64,000 nucleotides of DNA from Holophagales bacterium UBA5704 (GTDB taxonomy: Bacteria > Acidobacteriota > Thermoanaerobaculia > Multivoradales > UBA5704). This document shows, in pieces, positions 28,838 to 35,766 of this stretch. The translations under genes were made by a program, and so were the position numbers. The DNA lies in NCBI GenBank assembly GCA_002420005.1, contig DIHE01000171.1:1-64000 (forward strand). The letters run 5' to 3'. Every line of letters starts with the position of its first letter. Position 1 is the stretch's first letter. Below the pieces are notes generated by a model that was not told the origin of the DNA, made no database searches, and saw only the letters and a program-made list of their open reading frames with translations.

Positions 28838-29410
28838 ATGGCGGCACGATCCGCACGACCGGCGGCGCCGGCGGACCCGGGTGCCGCCTTGCGGTTCGAC
28901 CTGTTCCAGGACGCCCTGGGCTGGGCGGTCGCCGTCGGACGTGCCGGAGCTCTCATCGGCCTGGGGCATTACCCTCTGCGCGAGCAGGCCGCCGCCTCCC
29001 TGGATCGCCACTGGCCGGCCGCCACGCCGGACCCCGAGGCACCGCCCTTGCCGGCGGTACGCCGGCAGCTCGACGAGTACCTCGCGGGCCGGCGCCGCAC
29101 CTTCGACATCCCCCTCGATTTCGGCGGTACGGAGTTCCAGCGGCTCTGCTGGGAGGCTCTCCTGCGCATTCCTTATGGCGAGACCCGCTCCTACGGGCAA
29201 CTCGCCCGCGAGATCGGCCGGCCCGCCGCGGTGCGCGCGGTCGGCCACGCCAATCACGACAACCCGATCGGCGTGATCGTCCCTTGCCACCGGGTGATCG
29301 GTGCAAACGGCTCGTTGACCGGCTATGCCGGAGGGCTCGACATGAAGCGCGCCCTCCTCGAGCTGGAAGGCGTCGTGCCGCGGTCGTTGATGTTCACACC
29401 AGAAGAGTAG
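28838..29410 (+). CDS. ogt: Methylated-DNA--protein-cysteine methyltransferase
   Basis: A 190-residue suicide enzyme that removes methyl groups from O6-methylguanine and O4-methylthymine. The acceptor Cys150 is in the canonical IVPCHRVIG motif, with the helix-turn-helix RPAAVRAVGHANHDNP before it and the C-terminal GGLDMKRALLELEG helix after. An N-terminal RNaseH-like half (FDLFQDALGWAVAVGR) is retained, as in Ogt/MGMT. Its place right behind lexA suggests SOS-linked expression, uncommon for this gene; that is inference from the 5-bp gap. Confidence 0.93.
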   Translation: MAARSARPAAPADPGAALRFDLFQDALGWAVAVGRAGALIGLGHYPLREQAAASLDRHWPAATPDPEAPPLPAVRRQLDEYLAGRRRTFDIPLDFGGTEFQRLCWEALLRIPYGETRSYGQLAREIGRPAAVRAVGHANHDNPIGVIVPCHRVIGANGSLTGYAGGLDMKRALLELEGVVPRSLMFTPEE

Positions 29411-29580
29411 CGGGGTGTGCATGCCGTCCGCGTGGCGCGATACGGCAACGAGCCGGTTGCCGCCACTAGAGGTGCCGAGGTGCCGGGCACCGGCGGAGCC
29501 TTGGGGGTGGCCGGAGCTGCCAGGTGTTTCCCAGCCGTGGAGGGGTCTTCTTTCTCAACCCCAGACCTCCGGGCCGGCAC

Positions 29581-29586
29581 TATACT
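29581..29586 (+). promoter_or_regulatory. -10 element (TATACT) before the PIN fragment
   Basis: TATACT ends 6 nt before the ATG at 29593. The leaderless spacing matches that at lexA. The -35 region is poor. Confidence 0.45.
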
Positions 29587-29592
29587 GGTGCC

Positions 29593-29691
29593 ATGGTGCC
29601 ACGGCTCCGGGCAGTCATCGATACCAACGTCGTCTTTGAAGGCCTGACCCACCGTGGCGGGCCGGCGGGTGTCATCATCAGCGCTTGGATC
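29593..29691 (+). pseudogene. N-terminal fragment of a PIN-family toxin, fused in frame to an antitoxin
   Basis: The first 33 codons (RLRAVIDTNVVFEGLTHRGG, then PAGVIISAW) match the start of 'PIN family toxin component' proteins, with the first catalytic Asp in place. The rest of the PIN domain, including the other acidic residues, is missing. The frame instead runs without a stop into the antitoxin gene at 29719. A deletion that removed the toxin body explains this. The fragment cannot be an active nuclease. Confidence 0.7.
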
Positions 29692-29718
29692 GTGAGCCCC
29701 AGGAGAGGAGATCAAGAG

Positions 29719-29931
29719 ATGGCCCGTCTTTCGCTTCGGCTTCCGGACACGTTGCACCAGCGTCTGGGCTCGGCGCCTGATGAAGAGGTCTGGAAGATCC
29801 TGGATGAACGCGAGGCGGCGCCGCCCGGAGCCGATGTTGGCTGGACGCCGGAGCTGCGGCACGCGCTGGAAGCCCGGATCGACGAGGCACGAAAAGGGGC
29901 GGGGCGAACGGGGAAAGCCCCTGGCCTGTGA
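29719..29931 (+). CDS. Ribbon-helix-helix antitoxin-like protein
   Basis: A 70-residue protein starting MARLSLRLPDTLHQRL, a CopG/Arc-like ribbon-helix-helix segment, with a C-terminal toxin-binding-like helix (WTPELRHALEARIDEARKG). The ATG at 29719 follows the strong site AGGAGAGGAG. Its presumed PIN partner survives only as a fragment just upstream, so it may be an orphan antitoxin or now serve as a local repressor. The end overlaps the next gene by GTGA, which couples it to the UbiA-like gene. Confidence 0.6.
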   Translation: MARLSLRLPDTLHQRLGSAPDEEVWKILDEREAAPPGADVGWTPELRHALEARIDEARKGAGRTGKAPGL

Positions 29932-30878
29932 GCGACGCCCCGCCAACCCGGCAATCTCCCTACCTCCGGCGCCTCGGGGCCTATCTCGCCGAGCGCTTTC
30001 CGCTCGTCGGGCATGGGGTGTTGATCGTCGCCTATTACTCCTCGAACCAGTTCCTGGCGCGGGCGTTGACCGATCCGGGCCGGCCGATGCATTTCGACCT
30101 CACCACGCTCCTCGGGGCGGTCACGCTGTTCTGTTTCTTCTTCCACCTGCGCGTGTTCGACGAGCACAAGGATTGGGCGGACGACGGGGTCCACCATCCG
30201 GAGCGCGTGCTGCAGCGCGGGTTGATCACGCTGCGGGATCTCAAGATCCTCGGCGGCGTGGCGATCGCGGTGCAGATCGTCCTCTCGGCGGTGCGGGGCC
30301 TTCCGGCTCTTGCGGCGTGGGGTCTGGCGTTCGGGTTCTCGCTGTTGATGCTGCGTGAGTTCTTCGCCCGCGAGTGGCTGAAGCGGCATTTCCTGGTGTA
30401 TGCCACGACCCACATGCTGCTCATGCCGTTCCTCTCGCTGCTGGTGTTCTCCTTCGCCACCGGCGAGCCGCCGTGGCGGGCTCCGGGGTGGTACTTCGTC
30501 TATTCGTGGGTGGGCTTCTTCGTCACGTTCAATTGGGAAGTGTCGCGCAAGATCCGCGCGCCGGAGGATGAGCGCGAGGGCGTCGAGACCTATACGCGGA
30601 TCTTCGGCACCTATGGCGCGGCGTCGCTCGTCCTGGCGATCCGGGTGGTCGATACGGCGCTGGTGCTCCTCGTCGGCCGGCACCTCGGCCTGCCTCTCTG
30701 GTTCGATGCGGCGCTGGTGGGGCTCTTCCTCCTCACCCTGATCGGCTACTTCCAGTTCCGTTTCCAGACCAACCGAAAGACCGCAAAACGGATGGAGACC
30801 TGGGCGGGCCTCTACATCATCGCGTTCGACCTCCTCCTCGCCGCGGCGATCGGCGCCCGCTTCGGAGTGCGGGTATGA
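29928..30878 (+). CDS. UbiA-like prenyltransferase family membrane protein
   Basis: A 316-residue protein with about eight transmembrane helices. The segment RVFDEHKDWADD followed by HHPERVLQRGLI corresponds to the first Asp-rich (DxxxD) motif of UbiA prenyltransferases, which bind the Mg-diphosphate of an isoprenoid. The second motif (usually DxxxDxxxD) is changed: KIRAPEDEREGVETYTRIFG keeps an E/D cluster. The substrate is unknown. The GTG start overlaps the antitoxin stop, and the end overlaps the PEP-type enzyme start (ATGA), so the pair is translationally coupled and likely works on one product. Confidence 0.7.
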   Translation: MSDAPPTRQSPYLRRLGAYLAERFPLVGHGVLIVAYYSSNQFLARALTDPGRPMHFDLTTLLGAVTLFCFFFHLRVFDEHKDWADDGVHHPERVLQRGLITLRDLKILGGVAIAVQIVLSAVRGLPALAAWGLAFGFSLLMLREFFAREWLKRHFLVYATTHMLLMPFLSLLVFSFATGEPPWRAPGWYFVYSWVGFFVTFNWEVSRKIRAPEDEREGVETYTRIFGTYGAASLVLAIRVVDTALVLLVGRHLGLPLWFDAALVGLFLLTLIGYFQFRFQTNRKTAKRMETWAGLYIIAFDLLLAAAIGARFGVRV

Positions 30879-33526
30879 GCGCTCTGGTCTGGGTTCCGCG
30901 GCGCGAGGAGAAGGCCGCCGCCGGAGCGCTCGGGGGCAAGGCGGCGCATCTGGCGCGCTTGGAGGCTCTGGGGATGCGGGTGCCTCCCTGGTATGCGGTG
31001 ACGACCGCGGCCTTCACGCAGGCGCTGGCCGCGGCGGGGAGCCCGGAGCGCCTCGGGGAGGGGACGCTTGCGGACGAGCTGGTGCAGGCGATCGAGGAGG
31101 CGCACGCCGCGCGGATCGGCGATCCGGACGCCCTGGTGGCGGTGCGCTCGTCGGCGGTGGGGGAGGATGCGGCGGGGGAGTCGTTCGCCGGGCTGCACGA
31201 CAGCTTCCTCTTCGTGCGCGGCCGTGCGGCGGTCGCGGCGGCGATCCGGAAGGTGTGGGCGTCGGCGTACAGCGCGCGGGCTCTCGCCTACCGGGAAGCC
31301 CGCGGGCTGCCGCTCGACCGCATCGCCATCGCCGTCGTCGTGCAGAGGATGGTCGAGGCGCGGTCGAGCGGCGTGCTGTTCACCGCCAACCCGAACGACG
31401 GCAACGTCCACCAGATGGTGATCTCCGCCCTCTGGGGAGCCGGCGAAGGCCTGGTCAGTGCGGGCCTCGCGGCGGACACCTGGCTCGTCGCCAAGGACGA
31501 TCTCGCCGTGACCGCCGACGTGGCCGAGAAAACCGACCGCCTGGTGCTCGATCGCGTGGCCGGCGAAGGTCTGATCCGCGAGGACGTTTCGCCCGACCTG
31601 CGCACCGCGCCGAGCCTGACGGAGGCGGAGGTGATGACCGTAGCCCAGGTGGGCCTCCATCTCGAATCCGCGTTCCTCCGGCCGCAAGACATCGAGTTTT
31701 CTTTCGATGCGGCCGGCACGCTGTGGATTCTCCAGGCGCGGCCGGTGACCACGGTCGAGGAGCTGGGACCGGCGGCGGGCCACCGGCTGCTGTGGGACAA
31801 CTCGAACATCATCGAGAGCTACTCGGGCGTCACCTCGCCGATGACGTTCAGCTTCATCCGCCGGGCCTATTCGATCGTCTACCACTGCTTCGCCGAGGTG
31901 ATGGGCATCGCGCCCGCGGTGGTGCGGGCGAACCGCGACGTGTTCGACAACATGCTCGGCCTTTTCCGCGGGCAGGTCTACTACAACCTGCACAACTGGT
32001 ACCGCCTGGTCCGCCTCTTCCCGGGGTTCAACTACAACAAGAGCTTCATGGAATCGATGATGGGCGTGCGCCAGGGGCTTGCGGAGGGCGAAGAGCCGGC
32101 CCCGGTGGCCGGGCTGCGGCGCTATACCGTGGAGCTGCCGGCGCTGCTGCGACTCGCCGGGCGCTCGGCGCGCAATTTCCTGTCCATCCGCCGCATCGTG
32201 GGCGCCTTTGAAAACCATTTCCGCGACCGCTACGGCGCCTGGTCGAAGCTCGACCTGCGCGCCCTGCCACCGCACGAGCTGGCGGCCCTCTATCGCCGGA
32301 TGGAGGACCAGCTCCTCTGGGAATGGAAGGCACCGATCATCAACGATTTTTTCGTGATGATCTTCTATGGCACGTTGAAAAAGCTTTGCGCCTCCTGGTG
32401 CGGTGACGTCCATGGCTCGCTGCAGAACGATCTGATCGCGGGCGAAGGTGGGATCGAGAGCACCGAGCCCACCAAGCTGCTGCTGCGTCTGGCGGCGCGG
32501 GCGCGAGAGATCCCGGAGGTCCGCCGGCTCCTCCTGGAGACGCCGCCGGAGGAGCTGGCGGTGGAGGCGCCGCGCCTCCTGCCGGCGGACTTCGCCGCCG
32601 AGATCGCCCGCTATCTTGACCTCTACGGGTTCCGCTGCGTCAACGAGCTCAAGCTCGAAGAGCCATCGCTGCGCGACCGTCCCGCCTTCCTCTACCAGAT
32701 TCTCCGCAACTACCTGGCCATGGAGGACCCGGCGGCCCTGGACGTGGCGGCGATGGAGGCGCGCGAGCACCGGCTGCGCGCCGACGCCGAAGCCCGCGCC
32801 TTCGCCGCGATCCGCTCCCCCTGGCGGCGGTGGATCTTCCGGCGCGTGCTCGCGAATGCGCGTCTCGGCGTCAAGAACCGGGAAAACCTGCGCTTCGCCC
32901 GCACCCGCATCTATGGCCTGCTGCGCGAGCTGCTACGGGCCGTCGGCGAGGACTTCGTCGAGGAGGGGCTGCTCGCCGCGGTGGACGACATCTTTTATCT
33001 GGAGATCGACGAGGTGTGGGATTTCATCCGCGGCCGCGCGGTCACCACCGATCTCCAGAGCCTCGCCACGCTACGCCGGAGGGACTTCGACGCCTTCCGC
33101 CGGGAGGTGGAGAAGCAGCCGGCGGATCGCTTCGAGACCTTCGGCCTGCCGTACCACCGCAACCGGTACCGCGGCCGGCCGCAGCCCGCGGCGGTGGGGG
33201 AGGACGGCCTGCTGCGCGGCATCGGCTGCTGCCCGGGTGTGGTGACCGGCCCGGTCAAGGTCCTGCGCTCCCCTTCCGAGGATGCCCGTCTCGACGGCGA
33301 GATCCTGGTCGCCGAGCGCACCGACCCCGGGTGGGTGCCGCTCTATCCCGGCGTCTCCGGCCTGCTCATCGAGCGCGGCAGCATCCTCTCCCACTCGGCC
33401 ATCGTGGCCCGCGAGATGGGGATTCCGACCATCGTCGGCATCCCCGGGCTGGTGGGCACGCTCGCGACCGGCGACGTGGTGACCATGGACGGCGCCGCGG
33501 GGACGGTCGCCCAGAGCGGCGTCTGA
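30875..33526 (+). CDS. PEP synthase / rifampin-phosphotransferase-like dikinase
   Basis: An 883-residue three-part phosphotransferase. The N-terminal ATP-grasp domain (VRSSAVGEDAAGESFAGLHD; VVQRMVEARSSGVLFTANP) ends near residue 290 (LQARPVTTVEE). A middle alpha-helical domain of about 450 residues lacks PEP-synthase TIM-barrel motifs. The C-terminal swivelling domain has the phospho-acceptor His in GSILSHSAIVAREMGIP. This order and length match rifampin phosphotransferase (Rph) better than true PEP synthase. Such enzymes transfer the beta-phosphate of ATP via His to a substrate bound in the middle domain. The overlap with the UbiA-like gene suggests an isoprenoid or lipid substrate; that is inference. 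Antibiotic inactivation is an alternative. Confidence 0.75.
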   Translation: MSALVWVPRREEKAAAGALGGKAAHLARLEALGMRVPPWYAVTTAAFTQALAAAGSPERLGEGTLADELVQAIEEAHAARIGDPDALVAVRSSAVGEDAAGESFAGLHDSFLFVRGRAAVAAAIRKVWASAYSARALAYREARGLPLDRIAIAVVVQRMVEARSSGVLFTANPNDGNVHQMVISALWGAGEGLVSAGLAADTWLVAKDDLAVTADVAEKTDRLVLDRVAGEGLIREDVSPDLRTAPSLTEAEVMTVAQVGLHLESAFLRPQDIEFSFDAAGTLWILQARPVTTVEELGPAAGHRLLWDNSNIIESYSGVTSPMTFSFIRRAYSIVYHCFAEVMGIAPAVVRANRDVFDNMLGLFRGQVYYNLHNWYRLVRLFPGFNYNKSFMESMMGVRQGLAEGEEPAPVAGLRRYTVELPALLRLAGRSARNFLSIRRIVGAFENHFRDRYGAWSKLDLRALPPHELAALYRRMEDQLLWEWKAPIINDFFVMIFYGTLKKLCASWCGDVHGSLQNDLIAGEGGIESTEPTKLLLRLAARAREIPEVRRLLLETPPEELAVEAPRLLPADFAAEIARYLDLYGFRCVNELKLEEPSLRDRPAFLYQILRNYLAMEDPAALDVAAMEAREHRLRADAEARAFAAIRSPWRRWIFRRVLANARLGVKNRENLRFARTRIYGLLRELLRAVGEDFVEEGLLAAVDDIFYLEIDEVWDFIRGRAVTTDLQSLATLRRRDFDAFRREVEKQPADRFETFGLPYHRNRYRGRPQPAAVGEDGLLRGIGCCPGVVTGPVKVLRSPSEDARLDGEILVAERTDPGWVPLYPGVSGLLIERGSILSHSAIVAREMGIPTIVGIPGLVGTLATGDVVTMDGAAGTVAQSGV

Positions 33527-33528
33527 GG

Positions 33529-33990
33529 TCAGGTGGCGCCGTCCGGTTTCTCCTGATCCGTGCCGGCTTCATCCCCTTCCTCCCCGAACCCGCTCTCTCG
33601 GAGGAACTCCTGGATGGCTTGCACAAAGAGCTTCGCTCCCGTGACCATTTCCGTGATTTCGTCGGGATCGAGCGCCGCCACCTCACCGTAGTCCCAACTC
33701 TGCCGACGGTTGAAGGCCAAGCGCAGAGAGCGGGAGAGCTCTCGGGGTAGGAGGCCGGGCTTCACGAATTCGCGGTCGAAGAGCCCGAGAACTCCACTGT
33801 GTTTGGACGAACCCAGTTGCCGGGTCGCCAAGAGGGCGAGGACCGCGTAGAACATCGCGTAGTAGGCGCGGTTCTGTGCACCGCGCCAGGCGTTCTGATC
33901 GAGAAGAAGGTTGGTCTCACGGAGTGTTTCGACAGCTTGCTCCAGCCGGTAGCGCACCAGGGCATGCAGCTGCTCCGGGCTCCGACTCAA
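33529..33990 (-). CDS. HEPN-domain protein of an MNT-HEPN toxin-antitoxin pair
   Basis: A 153-residue helical protein with the HEPN core AQNRAYYAMFYAVLALLATR and a second helix pair (SRSLRLAFNRRQSWDYGEVA). HEPN toxins are RNases, usually with an R-x4-6-H motif; here the Arg of NRAYYAMFY is present but the His is not obvious. The start is a TTG at 33990 that overlaps the NTase stop (TTGA). In type VII systems the NTase partner AMPylates the HEPN protein to silence it. The gene ends 2 bp from the convergent PEP-type gene. Confidence 0.78.
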   Translation of the reverse strand: MSRSPEQLHALVRYRLEQAVETLRETNLLLDQNAWRGAQNRAYYAMFYAVLALLATRQLGSSKHSGVLGLFDREFVKPGLLPRELSRSLRLAFNRRQSWDYGEVAALDPDEITEMVTGAKLFVQAIQEFLRESGFGEEGDEAGTDQEKPDGAT

Positions 33991-34340
33991 AGGGGAATGC
34001 CTTCTCGTTCGATGGTCTGGACGACCGGCTGTGCGCCGAACGGGCCTTTCTCCAGCCCGCGGCGGGTGGTCACCAGGGTCGAGATCACCAGATCCCCGTC
34101 GAATCCGACCTCCCAGGCGACTTCGTCGATCCAGCGGCGAAGGGCGGGGGTCAGCTCGGTGACGACGAGGTAGACGTCGAGGTCTGATTCGGGGGTGGCT
34201 TCGCCACGGACCCGCGAGCCGAACACTCGAAAATCCTCGATCTTCACGCCCTGGGCGAGGCGCCTCCGTAGCTCCCGGGCGATCTGCCGATCGGCTGCGC
34301 TGATTCCGGCCATCCTTGCCTGTCCCGCCTTCTTGGCCAT
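33987..34340 (-). CDS. MNT-type minimal nucleotidyltransferase (antitoxin of HEPN)
   Basis: A 117-residue nucleotidyltransferase with the motif FGSRVRGEATPESDLDVYLV: Gly41-Ser42 and the metal-binding Asp53 and Asp55. The small size is normal for MNT proteins, which AMPylate the partner HEPN protein at a tyrosine. It comes first in the operon and is coupled to the HEPN gene by a TTGA overlap. A -10 (TACAAT) stands 7 nt before the ATG and there is no Shine-Dalgarno, so the mRNA is probably leaderless. Confidence 0.85.
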   Translation of the reverse strand: MAKKAGQARMAGISAADRQIARELRRRLAQGVKIEDFRVFGSRVRGEATPESDLDVYLVVTELTPALRRWIDEVAWEVGFDGDLVISTLVTTRRGLEKGPFGAQPVVQTIEREGIPL

Positions 34341-34347
34341 GTCTTGT

Positions 34348-34353
34348 ATTGTA
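34348..34353 (-). promoter_or_regulatory. -10 element (TACAAT) of the MNT-HEPN operon
   Basis: On the minus strand TACAAT (34353 to 34348) ends 7 nt before the ATG at 34340. The -35 region is weak. Confidence 0.5.
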
Positions 34354-34370
34354 CGAGCTTTTCGCGGCCG

Positions 34371-35564
34371 CTACGTCCGTCCCAGAAACTCCACCGCCCG
34401 TTTGAGGCCGGCGAGGGTGAGGTCCTCCATGCGGAAGACCTCGCGGATCTTGTGCAGGGTGAAGCTGCCGGCGGCGCTGCCCCAGCTCTCTTTCGGGATC
34501 GGGTTGAGCCAGACGCTGTGGCGGAAACGGTCGTGCAGGCGTTGCAGCCAGGTGAGGCTCGCCTCGGCGTCGTCGGCGTAATAGGAGATGGCGCCGCGCG
34601 GGTACACCAGCTCTTCCGGGGCCATGGTGGCGTCGCCGAGGATCAGGACGCGGGTGTCCGGGTGGCGCTTCAGGATGTCGTCCGTGCCGAGCGGATCGCG
34701 GCGCTGCGGGTCCTTCCAGACGGTTCCATAGATGGTGTTGTGGAAGAAGTAGGTGTCCGCCCGCTTGAAGCGGCCCTTCACCTTGGAGAAGAGGAGCCGC
34801 GTCAGATGCACCCAGGGGAGCATCGAGGTGCCGCCGTTGTCGATCAGCAGGACGACCTCGATGCGGTCGAGCAGGTCGTGGCGGAAGGCGAGCTCGATCT
34901 CGCCGCCGTTCCGGGCGCTCTGGTAGATCGTCTCGTCGAGGTCGAGCTGGTCGCGCGGTCCCGCGGGGACCATGCTTTTCAAGGCCGCCAGGGCCTGCGC
35001 CACGTTCGAGCCGTGCAGGACGTTGGCGTCCGAGTAGTCGACGTAGCGGCGCTCGCCGATCACCTTGAGGGCGGAGCGGTTGCCGCCGGCGGGTCCGAAG
35101 ACCTTGACGCCGCCGCGGGCGTTGCCCGAATGCCCGAAGGGGGAGTTGCCGCCGGTGCCGATCCAGCGGCTGCCGCCGTGGTGCTCTTCCATCTGCTTCT
35201 GGAGCGTCTCCCAGAAGCGCCGCATCAGCTCGTCCGGCGACATCGTCCACAGTGCCTGCGGCGGCAGCTCGCCCTGCCGCACGGCCTCCTGGAGCCACTG
35301 CCGGAACTGCGGCGTATTGAGCAGCTCCGGATCGCCCGGCGCCACGCGCGGCACGTCGACGCCGAAGAAGTGGAAGAGGAAGGCGCGCTCGTAGTCGTCC
35401 ATGTGCTCGACGCGCCGCACGAAGCAGAGGCGGGCGAAGAGGAAGAGCGACTCCAGGTCCGGCGCCAGTCCCTTCTCCAGCCCTTTGTAGAAGTCGAGCG
35501 TGTCGGTCATGCTGGCCGGGACGCCGTACTCGCGCAGGCGGACGATGAAGCCGTCGAGGAACAT
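34371..35564 (-). CDS. VWA-domain (CoxE-like) protein
   Basis: A 397-residue cytoplasmic protein. The N-terminal half (FIVRLREYGVPASMTDTLDF) is typical of CoxE-like proteins. The C-terminal half is a von Willebrand A domain whose metal site is the unusual DNGGTS (LLIDNGGTSM) instead of DxSxS, followed by family-typical YFFHNTIYGTVWKD, LILGDATMAPEEL and VWLNPIPKESWG. Relatives usually stand beside a MoxR-type AAA ATPase; none is adjacent here. The start MFLDGF has a TACAAT 6 nt upstream and no ribosome binding site. A role in complex assembly or metal insertion is inferred from relatives. Confidence 0.8.
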   Translation of the reverse strand: MFLDGFIVRLREYGVPASMTDTLDFYKGLEKGLAPDLESLFLFARLCFVRRVEHMDDYERAFLFHFFGVDVPRVAPGDPELLNTPQFRQWLQEAVRQGELPPQALWTMSPDELMRRFWETLQKQMEEHHGGSRWIGTGGNSPFGHSGNARGGVKVFGPAGGNRSALKVIGERRYVDYSDANVLHGSNVAQALAALKSMVPAGPRDQLDLDETIYQSARNGGEIELAFRHDLLDRIEVVLLIDNGGTSMLPWVHLTRLLFSKVKGRFKRADTYFFHNTIYGTVWKDPQRRDPLGTDDILKRHPDTRVLILGDATMAPEELVYPRGAISYYADDAEASLTWLQRLHDRFRHSVWLNPIPKESWGSAAGSFTLHKIREVFRMEDLTLAGLKRAVEFLGRT

Positions 35565-35570
35565 GGGGGG

Positions 35571-35576
35571 ATTGTA
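35571..35576 (-). promoter_or_regulatory. -10 element (TACAAT) of the VWA gene
   Basis: On the minus strand TACAAT ends 6 nt before the ATG at 35564. It is divergent from the near-identical element of the DHH-CCA gene at 35754. Confidence 0.5.
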
Positions 35577-35587
35577 GCCGAGGCGGG

Positions 35588-35628
35588 CCCCCTCCCCTGA
35601 CCCCTCCCCCGCAAAGCGGGAGAGGGGC
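35588..35628 (+). repeat. REP/BIME-like palindromic repeat, copy 1
   Basis: The core CCCGCAAAGCGGG sits within CCCCTCC and GGAGAGGGG flanks. The inverted copy is at 35694-35736, and together they bracket 65 bp in the divergent gap between the VWA and DHH-CCA genes. Such C/G-rich palindromes with a short AA centre form dispersed families in many genomes. Confidence 0.75.
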
Positions 35629-35693
35629 ACCACCCGCCCGCCCGGGGAGACCCCGGAATCCGGGACATGCGCCGGCTCACTTTGGGCGGGAGG

Positions 35694-35736
35694 GGGCGCC
35701 CTCTCCCGCTTGCGGGGGAGGGTCGGGGAGGGGGCG
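35694..35736 (-). repeat. REP/BIME-like palindromic repeat, copy 2 (inverted)
   Basis: The core CCTCTCCCGCTTGCGGG is followed by GGAGGGTCGGGGAGGGGG, the reverse complement of copy 1 with a few base differences. Head-to-tail inverted pairs like this are the form of bacterial interspersed mosaic elements mobilised by REP-associated transposases; none is present in this window. Confidence 0.75.
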
Positions 35737-35753
35737 TGAGCCCGGCAAGCCTC

Positions 35754-35759
35754 TACAAT
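35754..35759 (+). promoter_or_regulatory. -10 element (TACAAT) of the DHH-CBS-CCA gene
   Basis: TACAAT ends 7 nt before the ATG at 35767, and there is no Shine-Dalgarno sequence between them. Leaderless spacing again. Confidence 0.5.
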
Positions 35760-35766
35760 CCACTTC

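Noticed and set aside
29417..29647. Small open frame upstream of the PIN fragment
   Set aside because: No ribosome site, composition like out-of-frame DNA, and it overlaps the better-supported PIN start and its -10.
30875..33526. True phosphoenolpyruvate synthase of central metabolism
   Set aside because: Length and both end domains fit, but the middle domain lacks the PEP-binding barrel motifs, and domain order is of the Rph type.
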